Shown here piece after piece: positions 33,470 to 45,481 of a stretch of 64,000 bases of DNA. Where the stretch lies: NCBI GenBank assembly GCA_946481345.1, contig CAMLMY010000005.1, positions 1 through 64,000 of the forward strand, given 5' to 3'. Source of the stretch: an uncultured Gilliamella sp. (GTDB taxonomy: Bacteria > Pseudomonadota > Gammaproteobacteria > Enterobacterales > Orbaceae). The notes below the pieces were generated by a model. That model was not told the origin of the DNA. It ran no database searches and saw only the letters and a program-made list of their open reading frames with translations. The position numbers and the translations under genes were made by a program. The first letter of the stretch is position 1, and each line of letters opens with the position of its first letter.

Positions 33470-35329
33470 TCACAAATTAGCATCTGGCATAATTTCAATT
33501 TTAGCTTTGGAACGAATATCTTCAGTAAGAGAAGAATAGATATTATTGATATATAATGGTAATAATTCAGACGAAATATCTTTCTGTTCGTTAGGTGTTT
33601 TTACGCCGGTTAATACCACAATAGCAGCACTTTTATCATCTAAGTATTGAACACCAAAAACTCGTTTAGATGTAACTGATGGTACCAAATCAAAAACCAT
33701 ATCAACAATTTTCTTATCCAACACTTTTGAATCCCGAGTAAGTTTATAACTTTGAGCAAAGTTTACATTTGACGAACTACCTGTTTCGTTTAATTGCGCT
33801 AATATATTATCTACAGTCGATGTAAAACGTTCATTAGCAATATTTTGATAGAGTTTTTTATTAATTTCATCTTGGACTTCTTCAAAAGGTGCTATCCCTT
33901 CCTTACGATAATCAACAATTTGAATAACAAAATCAGTCATATCAATACCTTGACCAACAGTTATCATTTCCGAAACGTTACCTGTTGCTTGACCATCAAC
34001 AATCATTTGATCACCAAATGCAACATCCCTAACTTCAGGATATCGTAAGATCGTAGCGATATCATTGTAATAAGACCAATCTGAATTAACTATATGTAAA
34101 TCAGAATCTTTTGCAATCGCTTCTAATGAATTAGGATTTTTGTTTACCGCAGCCTGAATTTTATTTTCTACAGAATAAAATATAGCATTTAGTTTTTCTT
34201 CTTGTAGCTTTGAAGTAATCATATGTTTTGCATAATCAAAATCCATGACTCTAGATTTTTGAACATTATCTAATTTGACGATAACATAACCATCATCAAC
34301 TTTTATCGGCTTAGAAATTTGTCCAACTTTTTTTAAATTAGCATCTTTAAATGCTTGAGGTAAAGAATCATCCATAGTAAACCATCCCAATGAACCATTC
34401 TTTCCATATGGAGAGGTACTAGAGGCCTGATTAACCGTTTTAACAATAGTCTCAAAATTACCACCAGATGATAGATCTTTCATAATATCATCTGCTTGTT
34501 CTTTATCAGTGACATAAATTACACTGTAAGCTTGTCTTTCAGGGAAAGAATAATCTTTTTTATTTTTTTGAAATTGTTTTTGTACTTCTTCATCAGTTAC
34601 ACGAATTTTATCTATATAATTATATTTTTCATTTAAAATATAATTAAATTTAACTCTTTCCTTTCGATAAAATTCGCTCTTATGTTCTTCATAATATTTC
34701 TTTTCATCTTCAATAGTAATTTTAACATCATCCATATTTACCACTTTAGGGCTCAAAGTTGATGTATAAACTGTTCTAGTTTGATCTTTTAAATTCGATA
34801 ACTCTGAATCTATAGGTAATACAAAACTTGAGTTTACTAAAGCATTAATGACTTGTTGTTGTTGCAAATAGGTTTTCAAAGTTTCACCATAACTATCAGG
34901 TGTGTAGCCGTTTTCAGAAATGAGTTGTAAATATTTTTTATTACTAAATTTGCCATTTTCAAAAAACACCTGTTGTTTCTTGATAAATTCTTTGACACTT
35001 TCATTACTAATATTTGCATTTAACTGCTCGGCAAATTTATAAGATAGAAAATTCGTAATTTGTGAATATAATACATTACGGCGAAGTTGTTTGATAAAAG
35101 CAGGGTCACCCGCTGAACTTGAAGTAATTTCCCTTGCTTGAGCTTCAAATTGTGCTCGACTTATTCCTTCTCCATTAACTTTTGCGATGTATTGTTGAGC
35201 ATCACGCGCATTATTACCGCCCCCAAACCCAAAGAAACCTATCCCTGTGAATATAAATGATAAAATAATTATTGCAAAAATAATTTTAACTACAATATGG
35301 TTTGCAGCTGTGCGGATTGTCTCCATCAT
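33470..35329 (-). CDS. ppiD: Peptidyl-prolyl isomerase/periplasmic chaperone PpiD
   Basis: 619 aa; N-terminal TM (ANHIVVKIIFAIIILSFIFTGIG), SurA-like and parvulin domains. Confidence 0.94.
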   Translation of the reverse strand: MMETIRTAANHIVVKIIFAIIILSFIFTGIGFFGFGGGNNARDAQQYIAKVNGEGISRAQFEAQAREITSSSAGDPAFIKQLRRNVLYSQITNFLSYKFAEQLNANISNESVKEFIKKQQVFFENGKFSNKKYLQLISENGYTPDSYGETLKTYLQQQQVINALVNSSFVLPIDSELSNLKDQTRTVYTSTLSPKVVNMDDVKITIEDEKKYYEEHKSEFYRKERVKFNYILNEKYNYIDKIRVTDEEVQKQFQKNKKDYSFPERQAYSVIYVTDKEQADDIMKDLSSGGNFETIVKTVNQASSTSPYGKNGSLGWFTMDDSLPQAFKDANLKKVGQISKPIKVDDGYVIVKLDNVQKSRVMDFDYAKHMITSKLQEEKLNAIFYSVENKIQAAVNKNPNSLEAIAKDSDLHIVNSDWSYYNDIATILRYPEVRDVAFGDQMIVDGQATGNVSEMITVGQGIDMTDFVIQIVDYRKEGIAPFEEVQDEINKKLYQNIANERFTSTVDNILAQLNETGSSSNVNFAQSYKLTRDSKVLDKKIVDMVFDLVPSVTSKRVFGVQYLDDKSAAIVVLTGVKTPNEQKDISSELLPLYINNIYSSLTEDIRSKAKIEIMPDANL

Positions 35330-35418
35330 TTCTTGCGATTCTCCATATATCTAAAGATTAATTCGGCAAGTATAGCATATTTACCTAAATTGGCTATTAT
35401 CGGAACGTTAAGAGATAA

Positions 35419-35447
35419 AAAAAGATCAACACTAAGTTGATCTTTTT
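35419..35447 (-). terminator. Terminator of lon
   Basis: aaaaagatcaac-actaa-gttgatcttttt. Confidence 0.85.
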
Positions 35448-35461
35448 AAAATTAAATACAA

Positions 35462-37897
35462 TTAATTTAATTGTGTCTGAACTGGAATTTTAGATTTTAT
35501 TTGTTTAGTTGCCTTTTTAGCTGCATGTTTTAAACTAATTTTATCTTGTTCAAGTTCTATACCAAACGGATTAGTTTGTAATGCAATTGTTATTACTTCA
35601 TCAATCCATTTTACTGGGCAAATATCAATTTCAGCTTTAACATTATCTGGAATTTCTTCTAGATCTTTCACATTATCCATCGGTATAACAACCGTTTTAA
35701 TTCCACCTCTATGTGCTGCAAGTAATTTTTCTTTAAGACCACCAATAGGTAATACTTCCCCTCTTAAAGTAATTTCCCCAGTCATAGCAACATCAGAACG
35801 AACAGGATTCCCTGTTAACGTTGAAATTAATGATGTACACATAGCGATACCTGCACTTGGACCATCTTTCGGTGTCGCACCATCGGGTACATGGACATGA
35901 ATATCACGTTTTTCGTAAAAATCACCATTAATACCTAACTTTTCAGCACGAGAACGAACCACTGTCAATGCGGTTTGAATAGATTCTTGCATCACATCAC
36001 CCAATGAACCCGTATAAGTTAATTTACCTTTACCCGGTACACTAACTGATTCAATTGTAAGTAAATCACCGCCTACTTCAGTCCAAGCAAGACCAATAAC
36101 TTGCCCAATTCGATTTTCATTATCGGTTTTACCATAATCAAATCGTTGTACTCCTAGGAAATCTTTTAAATTATCCTGAGTTATCGTCACTTTTTTCAAC
36201 TTGCTATTTAAAGCTAATTGTTTTACAACTTTACGGCAAATTTTTGCTATTTCCCTCTCTAAGCTACGAACCCCTGCTTCTCGAGTATAATAGCGAATAA
36301 TTCCAATTATAGCTGAATCATCTATACTAATTTCTTTTGGTTTTAACCCATTATTCTCTATTTGTTTAGTAATAAGATGCTGTTTAGCAATATTTAATTT
36401 TTCATCTTCTGTATAGCCTGAAAGACGAATAACTTCCATTCGATCTAACAATGGTGCTGGAATATTCATCGAATTAGCAGTAGCAACAAACATTACATCA
36501 GATAAATCATAATCAACTTCAAGATAGTGATCACTAAAGGCATTATTTTGTTCCGGATCAAGTACTTCTAACAACGCAGAAGCAGGATCGCCTCGCATAT
36601 CCGATGCCATCTTATCAATTTCATCCAATAAAAATAATGGATTTTTGACACCAACTTTTACCATACGTTGAATCAATTTACCTGGCATAGAGCCGATATA
36701 AGTTCTTCTATGTCCACGAATTTCTGCCTCATCACGAACCCCACCTAATGCCATTCGGACATATTTACGCCCTGTTGCTTTAGCAATAGATTGGCCTAGA
36801 GACGTTTTACCTACACCTGGAGGTCCAACTAGACATAATATAGGTCCTTTGACTTTATTAATTCGACCTTGAACAGCTAAATATTCCAATATACGATCTT
36901 TAACTCTTTCTAAACCATAATGATCTTTATCTAGAATTTTTTGAGCGCCCTCAATATCTTTTTTAACTTTGCTACGTTTATGCCACGGAATTTGTATCAT
37001 CCAATCAATATATCCTCTGACTACAGTTGCTTCAGCAGACATTGCAGGCATCATTTTGAGTTTATTAAGTTCAGCCAAAGCTTTTTCTGTTGCCTCTTGT
37101 GGCATTTTAGCTTTGGTAATTTTATTTTTTAACTCTTCATATTCATCTGGTTTATTATCGATATCACCCAATTCTTTATGAATTGCTTTTATTTGCTCAT
37201 TAAGATAATACTCTTTTTGCGCTTTTTCCATTTGTTGCTTAACACGCTGACGAATATTTTTTTCAACTTGCAATAAATCGATTTCAGATTCCATCAATGA
37301 AATGAGTAACTCAAAACGTTTTTCTAAATTAGCTGTAACCAGTAATTCTTGCTTTTGTTCTACTTTCAAAAATAATGTAGCGGCAATAGAATCAGCCAGT
37401 TGTGAAGGTTCTTTAATCAAACGAATTGAATCAACAACTTCTTGTGTTACCTTTTTATTCAGTTTTGCATAATCATCAAAATTAGAAAGTACAACTCGCA
37501 TTAAAGCTTCATTTAAATCATCATTTTTGTTTTTTTCATGCAATGTTTCGATATTGGCAATAAAAAAGTCGTCTTCTTTTTGTTCTAAAATATCAACAAT
37601 TTTAGCTCTTTCAACACCTTCAACTAAAACTTTTACTGTTCCATCTGGAAGTTGAAGCAGTTGTAAAATATTGGCAACAGTCCCAGTTTCGTATAAATCA
37701 TCAACATCTGGATCATCTTGTGATGGATTTTTTTGAGTAACAAGGAAAACTTGTTTATCCATTTCCATTGCACTCTCAAGACAACGTATCGATTTATTTC
37801 GACCAACAAAGAGAGGAATTACCATATGTGGAAATACCACAACATCACGTAATGGTAAAATAGGCATAATCATTTGTTTAGTTTGTTTTGTTTTCAT
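35462..37897 (-). CDS. lon: Lon protease
   Basis: 811 aa; GPPGVGKTSLG, catalytic DGPSAGIAM, ...GEITLRGEVLPIGGLKEKLLAAHRGG. Confidence 0.97.
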   Translation of the reverse strand: MKTKQTKQMIMPILPLRDVVVFPHMVIPLFVGRNKSIRCLESAMEMDKQVFLVTQKNPSQDDPDVDDLYETGTVANILQLLQLPDGTVKVLVEGVERAKIVDILEQKEDDFFIANIETLHEKNKNDDLNEALMRVVLSNFDDYAKLNKKVTQEVVDSIRLIKEPSQLADSIAATLFLKVEQKQELLVTANLEKRFELLISLMESEIDLLQVEKNIRQRVKQQMEKAQKEYYLNEQIKAIHKELGDIDNKPDEYEELKNKITKAKMPQEATEKALAELNKLKMMPAMSAEATVVRGYIDWMIQIPWHKRSKVKKDIEGAQKILDKDHYGLERVKDRILEYLAVQGRINKVKGPILCLVGPPGVGKTSLGQSIAKATGRKYVRMALGGVRDEAEIRGHRRTYIGSMPGKLIQRMVKVGVKNPLFLLDEIDKMASDMRGDPASALLEVLDPEQNNAFSDHYLEVDYDLSDVMFVATANSMNIPAPLLDRMEVIRLSGYTEDEKLNIAKQHLITKQIENNGLKPKEISIDDSAIIGIIRYYTREAGVRSLEREIAKICRKVVKQLALNSKLKKVTITQDNLKDFLGVQRFDYGKTDNENRIGQVIGLAWTEVGGDLLTIESVSVPGKGKLTYTGSLGDVMQESIQTALTVVRSRAEKLGINGDFYEKRDIHVHVPDGATPKDGPSAGIAMCTSLISTLTGNPVRSDVAMTGEITLRGEVLPIGGLKEKLLAAHRGGIKTVVIPMDNVKDLEEIPDNVKAEIDICPVKWIDEVITIALQTNPFGIELEQDKISLKHAAKKATKQIKSKIPVQTQLN

Positions 37898-38044
37898 TTT
37901 TTTCTCTCTAATAGTACAAACCCATTATGTTGATATTGGGATTGATTTTAGATATTCAAGCCTATTGTTATGAGTCAAATATATACTATTCCTTAAACAT
38001 TTTGACAATATCTACATGTAATTAGATATAATATAAATTAGATC

Positions 38045-38076
38045 ATGCTTGTTAAAGTTTCAACAATAACAAGCAT
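38045..38076 (-). terminator. Possible terminator of clpPX
   Basis: atgcttgtta / taacaagcat 10-bp stem; T-tract weak. Confidence 0.45.
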
Positions 38077-38084
38077 CTTCATAG

Positions 38085-39359
38085 TTAAGCTGACAACTCA
38101 ACATCTTCTCGGTAAATTAAAGCTGGTGCTTGGGCTTTCTCTACTGTTTCTTGTTCAACAATAACTTTTTTAATATTCTTCATAGATGGTAAATCATACA
38201 TTGTATCTAATAAAATATTTTCAACAATAGAACGTAAACCTCGAGCTCCTGTTTTACGATGCAACGCTTTTATTGCAATAGCGTTTAATGAATCTTCAGT
38301 AAACTCTAATTCAACTCCATCTAACCTAAATAATACTTCAAACTGCTTAGTTAAAGCGTTTTTAGGTTCAGTTAAAATACTAATTAAGGCATTTTTGTCT
38401 AATTCTGATAATGTACCGATTACGGGTAATCGACCAATAAATTCAGGAATCAAACCAAATTTTACTAAATCTTCAGCTTCAACTTGAGCGAGTAATTCAG
38501 ACTCCGTTGCCTTATTTTTACTGCTTTTAACATCAGCTCCAAAGCCAATACCAGTATTAACAGATACTCGATTTTCTACTACTTTATTCAAGCCACTAAA
38601 CGCCCCACCACAAATAAACAGAATCTTTGAGGTATCTACCTGTAAAAATTCTTGCTGAGGATGTTTACGTCCGCCTTTGGGTGGCACAGAGGCAATAGTA
38701 CCTTCAATAATTTTTAATAAGGCTTGTTGAACACCTTCTCCAGACACATCTCTTGTGATTGAAGGATTATCTGATTTTCTTGAAATCTTGTCTATTTCAT
38801 CAATGTAAATTATGCCACGTTGTGCTTTTTCAATATCATAATCACAACTCTGTAATAATTTTTGGATGATATTTTCAACATCTTCACCAACATACCCTGC
38901 TTCTGTTAATGTTGTTGCATCTGCCATCGCAAAAGGAACATCTAAAAAGCGAGCTAAAGTTTCAGCTAATAATGTTTTACCACTACCGGTTGGACCAATT
39001 AATAAAATATTACTTTTACCTAATTCGACATCATTATGACTTGCATAATTACGTAAACGTTTATAATGATTATAAACAGCTACAGATAATACTTTTTTTG
39101 CTTTTTCTTGACCAATAACATATTCATCAAGATGGTTTCGAATTTCATGAGGAGTTGGTAATGGTTTACTATTAAATTCTTCATGTGAGAGAAAACTTTT
39201 TGTCTCTTCTTTTAAAATATCATTGCATAGCCCAATACACTCATTACAAATATAAATAGATGATGGTCCTGCAATTAGTTTGCGAACTTCATGTTCACTT
39301 TTACCACAAAAAGTACAATAGAGTAATTTTTCTGAGCTTTCATTATTCACTTTTACCAC
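38085..39359 (-). CDS. clpX: ATP-dependent Clp protease ATP-binding subunit ClpX
   Basis: N-terminal zinc finger [31 protein letters not shown]. Confidence 0.97.
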   Translation of the reverse strand: MVKVNNESSEKLLYCTFCGKSEHEVRKLIAGPSSIYICNECIGLCNDILKEETKSFLSHEEFNSKPLPTPHEIRNHLDEYVIGQEKAKKVLSVAVYNHYKRLRNYASHNDVELGKSNILLIGPTGSGKTLLAETLARFLDVPFAMADATTLTEAGYVGEDVENIIQKLLQSCDYDIEKAQRGIIYIDEIDKISRKSDNPSITRDVSGEGVQQALLKIIEGTIASVPPKGGRKHPQQEFLQVDTSKILFICGGAFSGLNKVVENRVSVNTGIGFGADVKSSKNKATESELLAQVEAEDLVKFGLIPEFIGRLPVIGTLSELDKNALISILTEPKNALTKQFEVLFRLDGVELEFTEDSLNAIAIKALHRKTGARGLRSIVENILLDTMYDLPSMKNIKKVIVEQETVEKAQAPALIYREDVELSA

Positions 39360-39371
39360 CTAGCTAATTTA

Positions 39372-39974
39372 TTATGAACGTTTACTATATATGGCATCCA
39401 CTAAACCATATTCAACTGCTTTTTCGGCAGACATAAAGTTATCACGATCTGTATCTTTTTCAATTACACTAATATCTTGACCAGTATGCATTGCCAAAAT
39501 ATTATTTAAACGGCTTTTTACTTGTAAGATTTCTTGTGCATGTATTTGAATATCGGAAGCTTGTCCTTGAAAACCGCCTAATGGTTGATGAATCATTACC
39601 CTAGCGTTAGGTAAGCAATATCGTTTACCTTTTGTTCCGGCAGTCAAAAGCAATGATCCCATTGAACATGCTTGTCCCAAACAAATTGTGCTAACATCGG
39701 GTTTTATAAATTGCATAGTATCATAAATGGCCAGTCCGGCTGTAACAACACCACCTGGTGAATTTATATATAAATGGATATCTTTTTCAGGATTTTCAGC
39801 TTCTAGAAATAACATTTGAGCGATAATTAAGTTAGCCATATTATCTTCAACTTGTCCTGTTAAAAAGATGATTCGCTCTTTTAATAACCGTGAATATATA
39901 TCGTAAGCTCTTTCTCCACGAGAGCTTTGCTCAACAACCATTGGAATCACACCCATATATGGTTCTAAAGGCAT
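39372..39974 (-). CDS. clpP: ATP-dependent Clp protease proteolytic subunit
   Basis: [35 protein letters not shown]. Confidence 0.97.
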   Translation of the reverse strand: MPLEPYMGVIPMVVEQSSRGERAYDIYSRLLKERIIFLTGQVEDNMANLIIAQMLFLEAENPEKDIHLYINSPGGVVTAGLAIYDTMQFIKPDVSTICLGQACSMGSLLLTAGTKGKRYCLPNARVMIHQPLGGFQGQASDIQIHAQEILQVKSRLNNILAMHTGQDISVIEKDTDRDNFMSAEKAVEYGLVDAIYSKRS

Positions 39975-39998
39975 TTTTATCTCCTAATTAAACAAAAT

Positions 39999-40027
39999 AG
40001 CCCAAACAGATAATTCTTATTTGGGCT
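39999..40027 (-). terminator. Terminator or attenuator between tig and clpP
   Basis: agcccaaa / tttgggct stem. Confidence 0.5.
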
Positions 40028-40067
40028 TAAAAGTAATCTTTTTATTTAATGAAGCAGTGTATAGATA

Positions 40068-41369
40068 TTAAGCCACTTGCTGATTCATTAATTCAGAAAA
40101 CGAGTAATTTTTATCGGTTACTTTAGCACTAGCTAATAATAAATCAACTACTTGATCTTCAATCGCTACAGATCGAATGTTATCCATCGCTTTCTTATCT
40201 TTACTGTAATATTCTAAAACTTCTTTAGGATCTTCGTAAGCAGAGGCAATTTCATCAATTAATGATTTAACTTTTGCATCATCAGCTTTAATCTTATTGC
40301 TTTCAATAATTTCGCTAAATAATAAACCAACTGATACACGGCGTTTAGCTTCAGCTTCGAATAATTCTTTCGGAAGGTCGATTGGTTGCTTTATGTTTCC
40401 ACCAAATCGTGATACAGCCTGTTGACGTAGTACATCAATTTCGCGTTCTACTAATGCAGCAGGAACATCAATTTCATTATTCTTAACTAAACCATCAATA
40501 ACTTGTGATTTAATTTTATTACGAATAGTTGCATTAAGTTCGCGCGACATATTTTTTCGTACTTCAATACGTAAGCTTTCAACTGTACCATCTGCGATAC
40601 CAAACCGTTTAATGACATCTTCAGTAAGCTCTGGAAGTTCAAGCTCTTCCACTTTTTTCAATGTTGCAGAAAATACTGCTGGCTTACCTTTTAAATTTTC
40701 GGCATGATAATCTTCTGGGAATGTTACGTTAATATCAAACTGGTCATTAGCTTTATGACCTACAATAGCATCTTCAAACCCAGGAATCATTCTACCTTGA
40801 CCTAATACTAATACAAAATCATTAGCTTTACCGCCTTCGAATTCTTCACCATCAACTTGACCAACAAAATCTAAAGTTACACGATTTTGTTCTTTAGCTG
40901 ACTGTTCAACTTCTTTCCAAGTCCCTTGTTGTTTACGTAATGTTTCAATCATAGTTTCAACATCAGCATCAACAACTTCGGCTACTGGTTTTTCAACTTC
41001 GATCTTATCTAGATCTTTGATTTTAACTTCAGGGTAAACCTCAAATTCAACAGTAAAGGTGTAATCTTCTCCATCTTTATATTCTGTTGGAGTATAAGTT
41101 GGTGCACCTACTGGATTTATTTTTTCTTGAACAATCGCTTCAATGAAATTTTTTTGCATTAAGTCACTTAATGCATCTTGTAAAATCGACGCACCATAGC
41201 GTTGTTCAACAATTTTTAAAGGTACTTTTCCTTTGCGGAAACCATCAATTCGTACTTTTTTTGCAGTATTAATCAGCTCTTTATCAATTGCTTTTTTAAT
41301 ATCTTCTGATTTAATGGTAATGGATAAACGTCTACCTAAACCTTTTGTTGTTTCCACCGAAACTTGCAT
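40068..41369 (-). CDS. tig: Trigger factor
   Basis: [38 protein letters not shown]. Confidence 0.97.
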   Translation of the reverse strand: MQVSVETTKGLGRRLSITIKSEDIKKAIDKELINTAKKVRIDGFRKGKVPLKIVEQRYGASILQDALSDLMQKNFIEAIVQEKINPVGAPTYTPTEYKDGEDYTFTVEFEVYPEVKIKDLDKIEVEKPVAEVVDADVETMIETLRKQQGTWKEVEQSAKEQNRVTLDFVGQVDGEEFEGGKANDFVLVLGQGRMIPGFEDAIVGHKANDQFDINVTFPEDYHAENLKGKPAVFSATLKKVEELELPELTEDVIKRFGIADGTVESLRIEVRKNMSRELNATIRNKIKSQVIDGLVKNNEIDVPAALVEREIDVLRQQAVSRFGGNIKQPIDLPKELFEAEAKRRVSVGLLFSEIIESNKIKADDAKVKSLIDEIASAYEDPKEVLEYYSKDKKAMDNIRSVAIEDQVVDLLLASAKVTDKNYSFSELMNQQVA

Positions 41370-41476
41370 CTTTATACCTCGAAATTATTGAATAATATCT
41401 GCTCATGATTATTTTAAATTGATAATTGAGCCAACAAATTTATAAAATAGGCGAGCATTATACCGACCGTAAACGT

Positions 41477-42505
41477 CTACGTCGAGACATTTAATAGTTT
41501 CTTCTCAAGCGCTTTCAAACGTTTATTCATTTCATCAATATGTAACACTAACGAAGCGGTTTTTCGCCATACTTTATTTTCTTGTAGTGGGATCCCAGAT
41601 GAATATACACCAGGTTCAGTGATAGGACGCATCACCATTCCCATGCCAGTAACGGTTACTTGATCACATATTTCCATATGTCCATTAATAACACTTGCTC
41701 CACCGATTAGACAGTGACGACCAATAGTTAAGCTACCAGCCATAATAACGCCTCCCGCAACTGCGGTATGATCACCAATTATATCGTTATGAGCGATTTG
41801 GCATTGATTGTCAATAATAACACCATTACCTATAACCGTATCATCCAGCGCACCTCTATCTATTGTGGTTGATGCACCTATCTCTACATTATTGCCAATG
41901 ACAACACGTCCTAATTGAGGGATTTTAATCCAGTTTCCTTTATCATTAGCGTAACCAAATCCATCCGCTCCTATTACCGTTCCTGATTGCACTAAGCAAT
42001 TATCGCCAATAATACAGTTGTGATAAACCGTGACATTAGCCCATAATTTTGTATTTGCACCTATTTTTGTATCTTTACCAATAAAGCAACCCGCACCAAT
42101 AACACAATTATCACCTAATGTAACACCACTTTCGATAACAGCATTAGCTCCAATTGAAATATTACTACCTAACTGAGCAGATGAATCAATTACCGCTGAT
42201 GCCGCTATATCTTTAGCTGGTGCAGGTGTTGTATCAAGATACTGAGCTAATTTTGCATAAGTAAAATAAGGATCTTTTACAATTAATGCAGCACCTTGCC
42301 AATACTTAAGACTTTCTTCTGTCATTACTACAGCAGAAGCTTTACATTCTGATAAATTATTCTGCAATTTTTTATCAGACAAAAAGGTAATTTGACCAGA
42401 TACTGCACTTTTCATTGATGCAATACCTGTGATAGTTATATTACCATCACCATGTAACTTTGCATCAAGTTGTTTAGCCAACTGTTCTAAACGGAAAGCA
42501 AACAT
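41477..42505 (-). CDS. lpxD: UDP-3-O-acylglucosamine N-acyltransferase
   Basis: Left-handed beta-helix hexapeptides; [21 protein letters not shown]. Confidence 0.96.
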   Translation of the reverse strand: MFAFRLEQLAKQLDAKLHGDGNITITGIASMKSAVSGQITFLSDKKLQNNLSECKASAVVMTEESLKYWQGAALIVKDPYFTYAKLAQYLDTTPAPAKDIAASAVIDSSAQLGSNISIGANAVIESGVTLGDNCVIGAGCFIGKDTKIGANTKLWANVTVYHNCIIGDNCLVQSGTVIGADGFGYANDKGNWIKIPQLGRVVIGNNVEIGASTTIDRGALDDTVIGNGVIIDNQCQIAHNDIIGDHTAVAGGVIMAGSLTIGRHCLIGGASVINGHMEICDQVTVTGMGMVMRPITEPGVYSSGIPLQENKVWRKTASLVLHIDEMNKRLKALEKKLLNVST

Positions 42506-43002
42506 TATTTTTTAACCTTTTCCAATACTTTATTAGTGATATCTACCGCATCCGATGCTGATAATGTAGCTTCTGCTTTTAAAATAAGATCGTATTTTTC
42601 TGTAGTAACAATACTTTTAACAGCTTCTTGGATTTTAGTTAATAGTTTACCCACTTCTTCTGATTCTCGTTTGCGGTAATCTGTTGTAAATGCTTTTGCT
42701 TTATTTTCAAAATCTGAAATTGTTTTATTTAACTTTGTTTTTTCAGACGCTGATAATGTTAAACCATCTTTCTTTAAACGAGCTGCCGCATCGCTAGCTT
42801 TCTTTTCTTCTTCACGCAATGATTTCTCTCTAGCTTCAAATTCTTTATTCAAAGCTTGCCCAACCGCTTCTCGTTGAGGCATATTTTGTAATACAGACAT
42901 TACATCAATAACACCGATTTTAACTTCTGCATTTGCCATACCAGTAAACAGTAATGCAGCACTTATACTAAGAACAGATATAATTTTTTTCACTTTCTTC
43001 AC
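42505..43002 (-). CDS. skp: Periplasmic chaperone Skp/OmpH
   Basis: Signal peptide, coiled coil; between bamA and lpxD; stop overlaps lpxD start. Confidence 0.93.
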   Translation of the reverse strand: MKKVKKIISVLSISAALLFTGMANAEVKIGVIDVMSVLQNMPQREAVGQALNKEFEAREKSLREEEKKASDAAARLKKDGLTLSASEKTKLNKTISDFENKAKAFTTDYRKRESEEVGKLLTKIQEAVKSIVTTEKYDLILKAEATLSASDAVDITNKVLEKVKK

Positions 43003-43032
43003 CTATGTCTATTTATTAATTTTGACATGGAG

Positions 43033-45456
43033 TTACCATGTCGAACCGATATTAAATTGGAATTGTTGAGCTGAATCACCATTATATTTCTTAAGAGGTT
43101 GAGCATAAGAAAAGACTAATGGGCCTAATGGTGACATCCATTGAACAGCCAATCCTGCTGACATTCTTATGTCAGAAGGTGAACTATAATCTGGAATATC
43201 CTTGTTCTTAAAATTCCACTCAGTATCCCATACTGTACCTGCATCAAAAAATACGGAAGTACGAATGCTATCTGTATATTTTTCTCCAGCAAATGGAGTC
43301 GGAACAATCAATTCAGTACTTGCAAATGCTAACGCATTACCGCCAACTGCATCTTTCGATCTTTTACATTTACTTGTATTATCTAAACCACTACAACCAT
43401 TGTCACTATTAAAATAAACCGCTTTAGGACCAACAGTATTGGCTTTAAAACCACGCAGTACAGTTGAACCACCAGCATAGAAGTTCTCATAGAATGGCAA
43501 CTCTTTACCACCAAAACCATCACCATAACCGAAGCGACCTCGAGCTAAGAAAACCCAATGATGTTCAGAATCAAATGGATAATAATAGGAAGCATCGGTG
43601 ACTACTTTGTAGAATCGGTTATCGAATACAGGCGCAGTTACTTTTGCGCTAGCGGTCACTTTTAAACCATCAGTAGGGAAAAATCCTCGATCCAATGAAT
43701 TATACGTCCAATAAGCATTTAGTAGTAAATCATTAGTATCGAAAGAAATAGAACGTCTATTCTTCATCTTTTCGCCCATAGATTCAAAATAACGCCACAT
43801 TCCATATTGAGCTTTCATATCAGACAACTTATGATTGGCATATTCAGTACCAAAGCGAATGAAATTATTTTCGCTAATTGGAAATCCTAAATTTGCTGAT
43901 GCCCCCCATGTTTTACTTGAGTATTCTGACTCTTCATCATCATCATCTGCTTTATAAGTATTATAGTAAACACTACCACCTAAGCTTACGCCATCAACAG
44001 TAAAATAAGGATCAACAATTGAAACAGAGGCAGTTTTATCCGTATCAGTAGTGTTAATATCAAATGATACGCTATTACCGGTACCTAACCAGTTATCTTG
44101 CGAAATACCGGCATTAAAACTAACACCACTATCCGAACCGATACCCACACCAAATTTAATACTACCAGTGTTACGCTCAGAAACTTTATAAATGATATCA
44201 ACTTGATCATCTATTCCTGGCACTCGTTCAGTATTCGCTTCGACAGTATCAAAAAAACCTAATCGATTTAAGCGTTCCTTACCTAACTCAACTAGCCCGT
44301 TACTTAACCATGCGCCTTCCATTTGACGAAGCTCACGGCGGATAACACTTTCACTTGTTACTGTATTACCAACAATCTTAATATTACGAACATAATAACG
44401 CTGTCCGACATCAACCATAACGATAAGTTTTACAGTATGTTTAGAATCATCCATTTCTGGTTGAATAATGACTCTAGGGTAAGCATAACCAAAATTAGCA
44501 AGTAAGCGTTTAACATTATCTTCGATATCGGTTATTTTCTTACCATTATATAAATCACCAACTGATACGCGCTCATTAGCTATTTTAGCGATCGCATCTT
44601 TATGCCCAGCAAATTTTCCTTTGAAATCAAGACCAGACAACTTGTATTGTTCACCTTCATGAATATTAATTGTTACGTAAATTCCTTTTTTATCTGGCGT
44701 TAAACTAACTTGTGTGGAATCAATATTAAAACGAGCATAACCACGATTTAGATAAAAACTTTGTAATTCATCTAAATCATTAGCCAATTTTTGTTTCTGA
44801 TATTTTCGATCACCAAGCATATTCCACCATGGCACTTCATCACGTAGTGAAAAACGTGAAATAAGTTCTTCTGAAGAAAATGCTTTAGCACCAACAATAT
44901 TGATTTGATCAATCAATGCCGATTTACCCTCCGCAATGACCAATTTTAAATCTGCACGATTACGAGATAATGGGGTAACTACAGCTTTAACTTTTGCATT
45001 ATACTTACCAACACTATAGTAGAAATCTTCTAAACCTTTTTCAATTGCCGAAAGCATTGTACGATCTAATGCTTCACCTTCCCGGATACCGGAGCTATCT
45101 AAATTCTTTTTCAACATATCATCTTTTACTGATTTATTACCAGAAAAAGTAATACTTGCAATAGTTGGGCGCTCTTGAACATGAACAATCAATTTATTAC
45201 CATCGCGGGAAACACTGATATTATCAAAATTACCACTAGCATAAAGGGATTTGATAATACGCCCTAAGTCCGCTTCATTAACATAATCGCCAACTTGAAC
45301 GGGCATTTCAAGCAATGCGGCACCAGGAGTAACTCTTTGCAAACCTTCAAATTTAATATCTTTTACTATAAAATCATCAACACAAAATGCGTTGGAACTA
45401 TACATTGCTGTACCACTGAACAGCAAAGATGCTATAAGTAATTTATTTATTTTCAT
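43033..45456 (-). CDS. bamA: Outer membrane protein assembly factor BamA
   Basis: 807 aa; five POTRA repeats and barrel, ends FNIGSTW. Confidence 0.97.
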   Translation of the reverse strand: MKINKLLIASLLFSGTAMYSSNAFCVDDFIVKDIKFEGLQRVTPGAALLEMPVQVGDYVNEADLGRIIKSLYASGNFDNISVSRDGNKLIVHVQERPTIASITFSGNKSVKDDMLKKNLDSSGIREGEALDRTMLSAIEKGLEDFYYSVGKYNAKVKAVVTPLSRNRADLKLVIAEGKSALIDQINIVGAKAFSSEELISRFSLRDEVPWWNMLGDRKYQKQKLANDLDELQSFYLNRGYARFNIDSTQVSLTPDKKGIYVTINIHEGEQYKLSGLDFKGKFAGHKDAIAKIANERVSVGDLYNGKKITDIEDNVKRLLANFGYAYPRVIIQPEMDDSKHTVKLIVMVDVGQRYYVRNIKIVGNTVTSESVIRRELRQMEGAWLSNGLVELGKERLNRLGFFDTVEANTERVPGIDDQVDIIYKVSERNTGSIKFGVGIGSDSGVSFNAGISQDNWLGTGNSVSFDINTTDTDKTASVSIVDPYFTVDGVSLGGSVYYNTYKADDDDEESEYSSKTWGASANLGFPISENNFIRFGTEYANHKLSDMKAQYGMWRYFESMGEKMKNRRSISFDTNDLLLNAYWTYNSLDRGFFPTDGLKVTASAKVTAPVFDNRFYKVVTDASYYYPFDSEHHWVFLARGRFGYGDGFGGKELPFYENFYAGGSTVLRGFKANTVGPKAVYFNSDNGCSGLDNTSKCKRSKDAVGGNALAFASTELIVPTPFAGEKYTDSIRTSVFFDAGTVWDTEWNFKNKDIPDYSSPSDIRMSAGLAVQWMSPLGPLVFSYAQPLKKYNGDSAQQFQFNIGSTW

Positions 45457-45481
45457 TGTAAATGTTTATAACCTCATCCCA

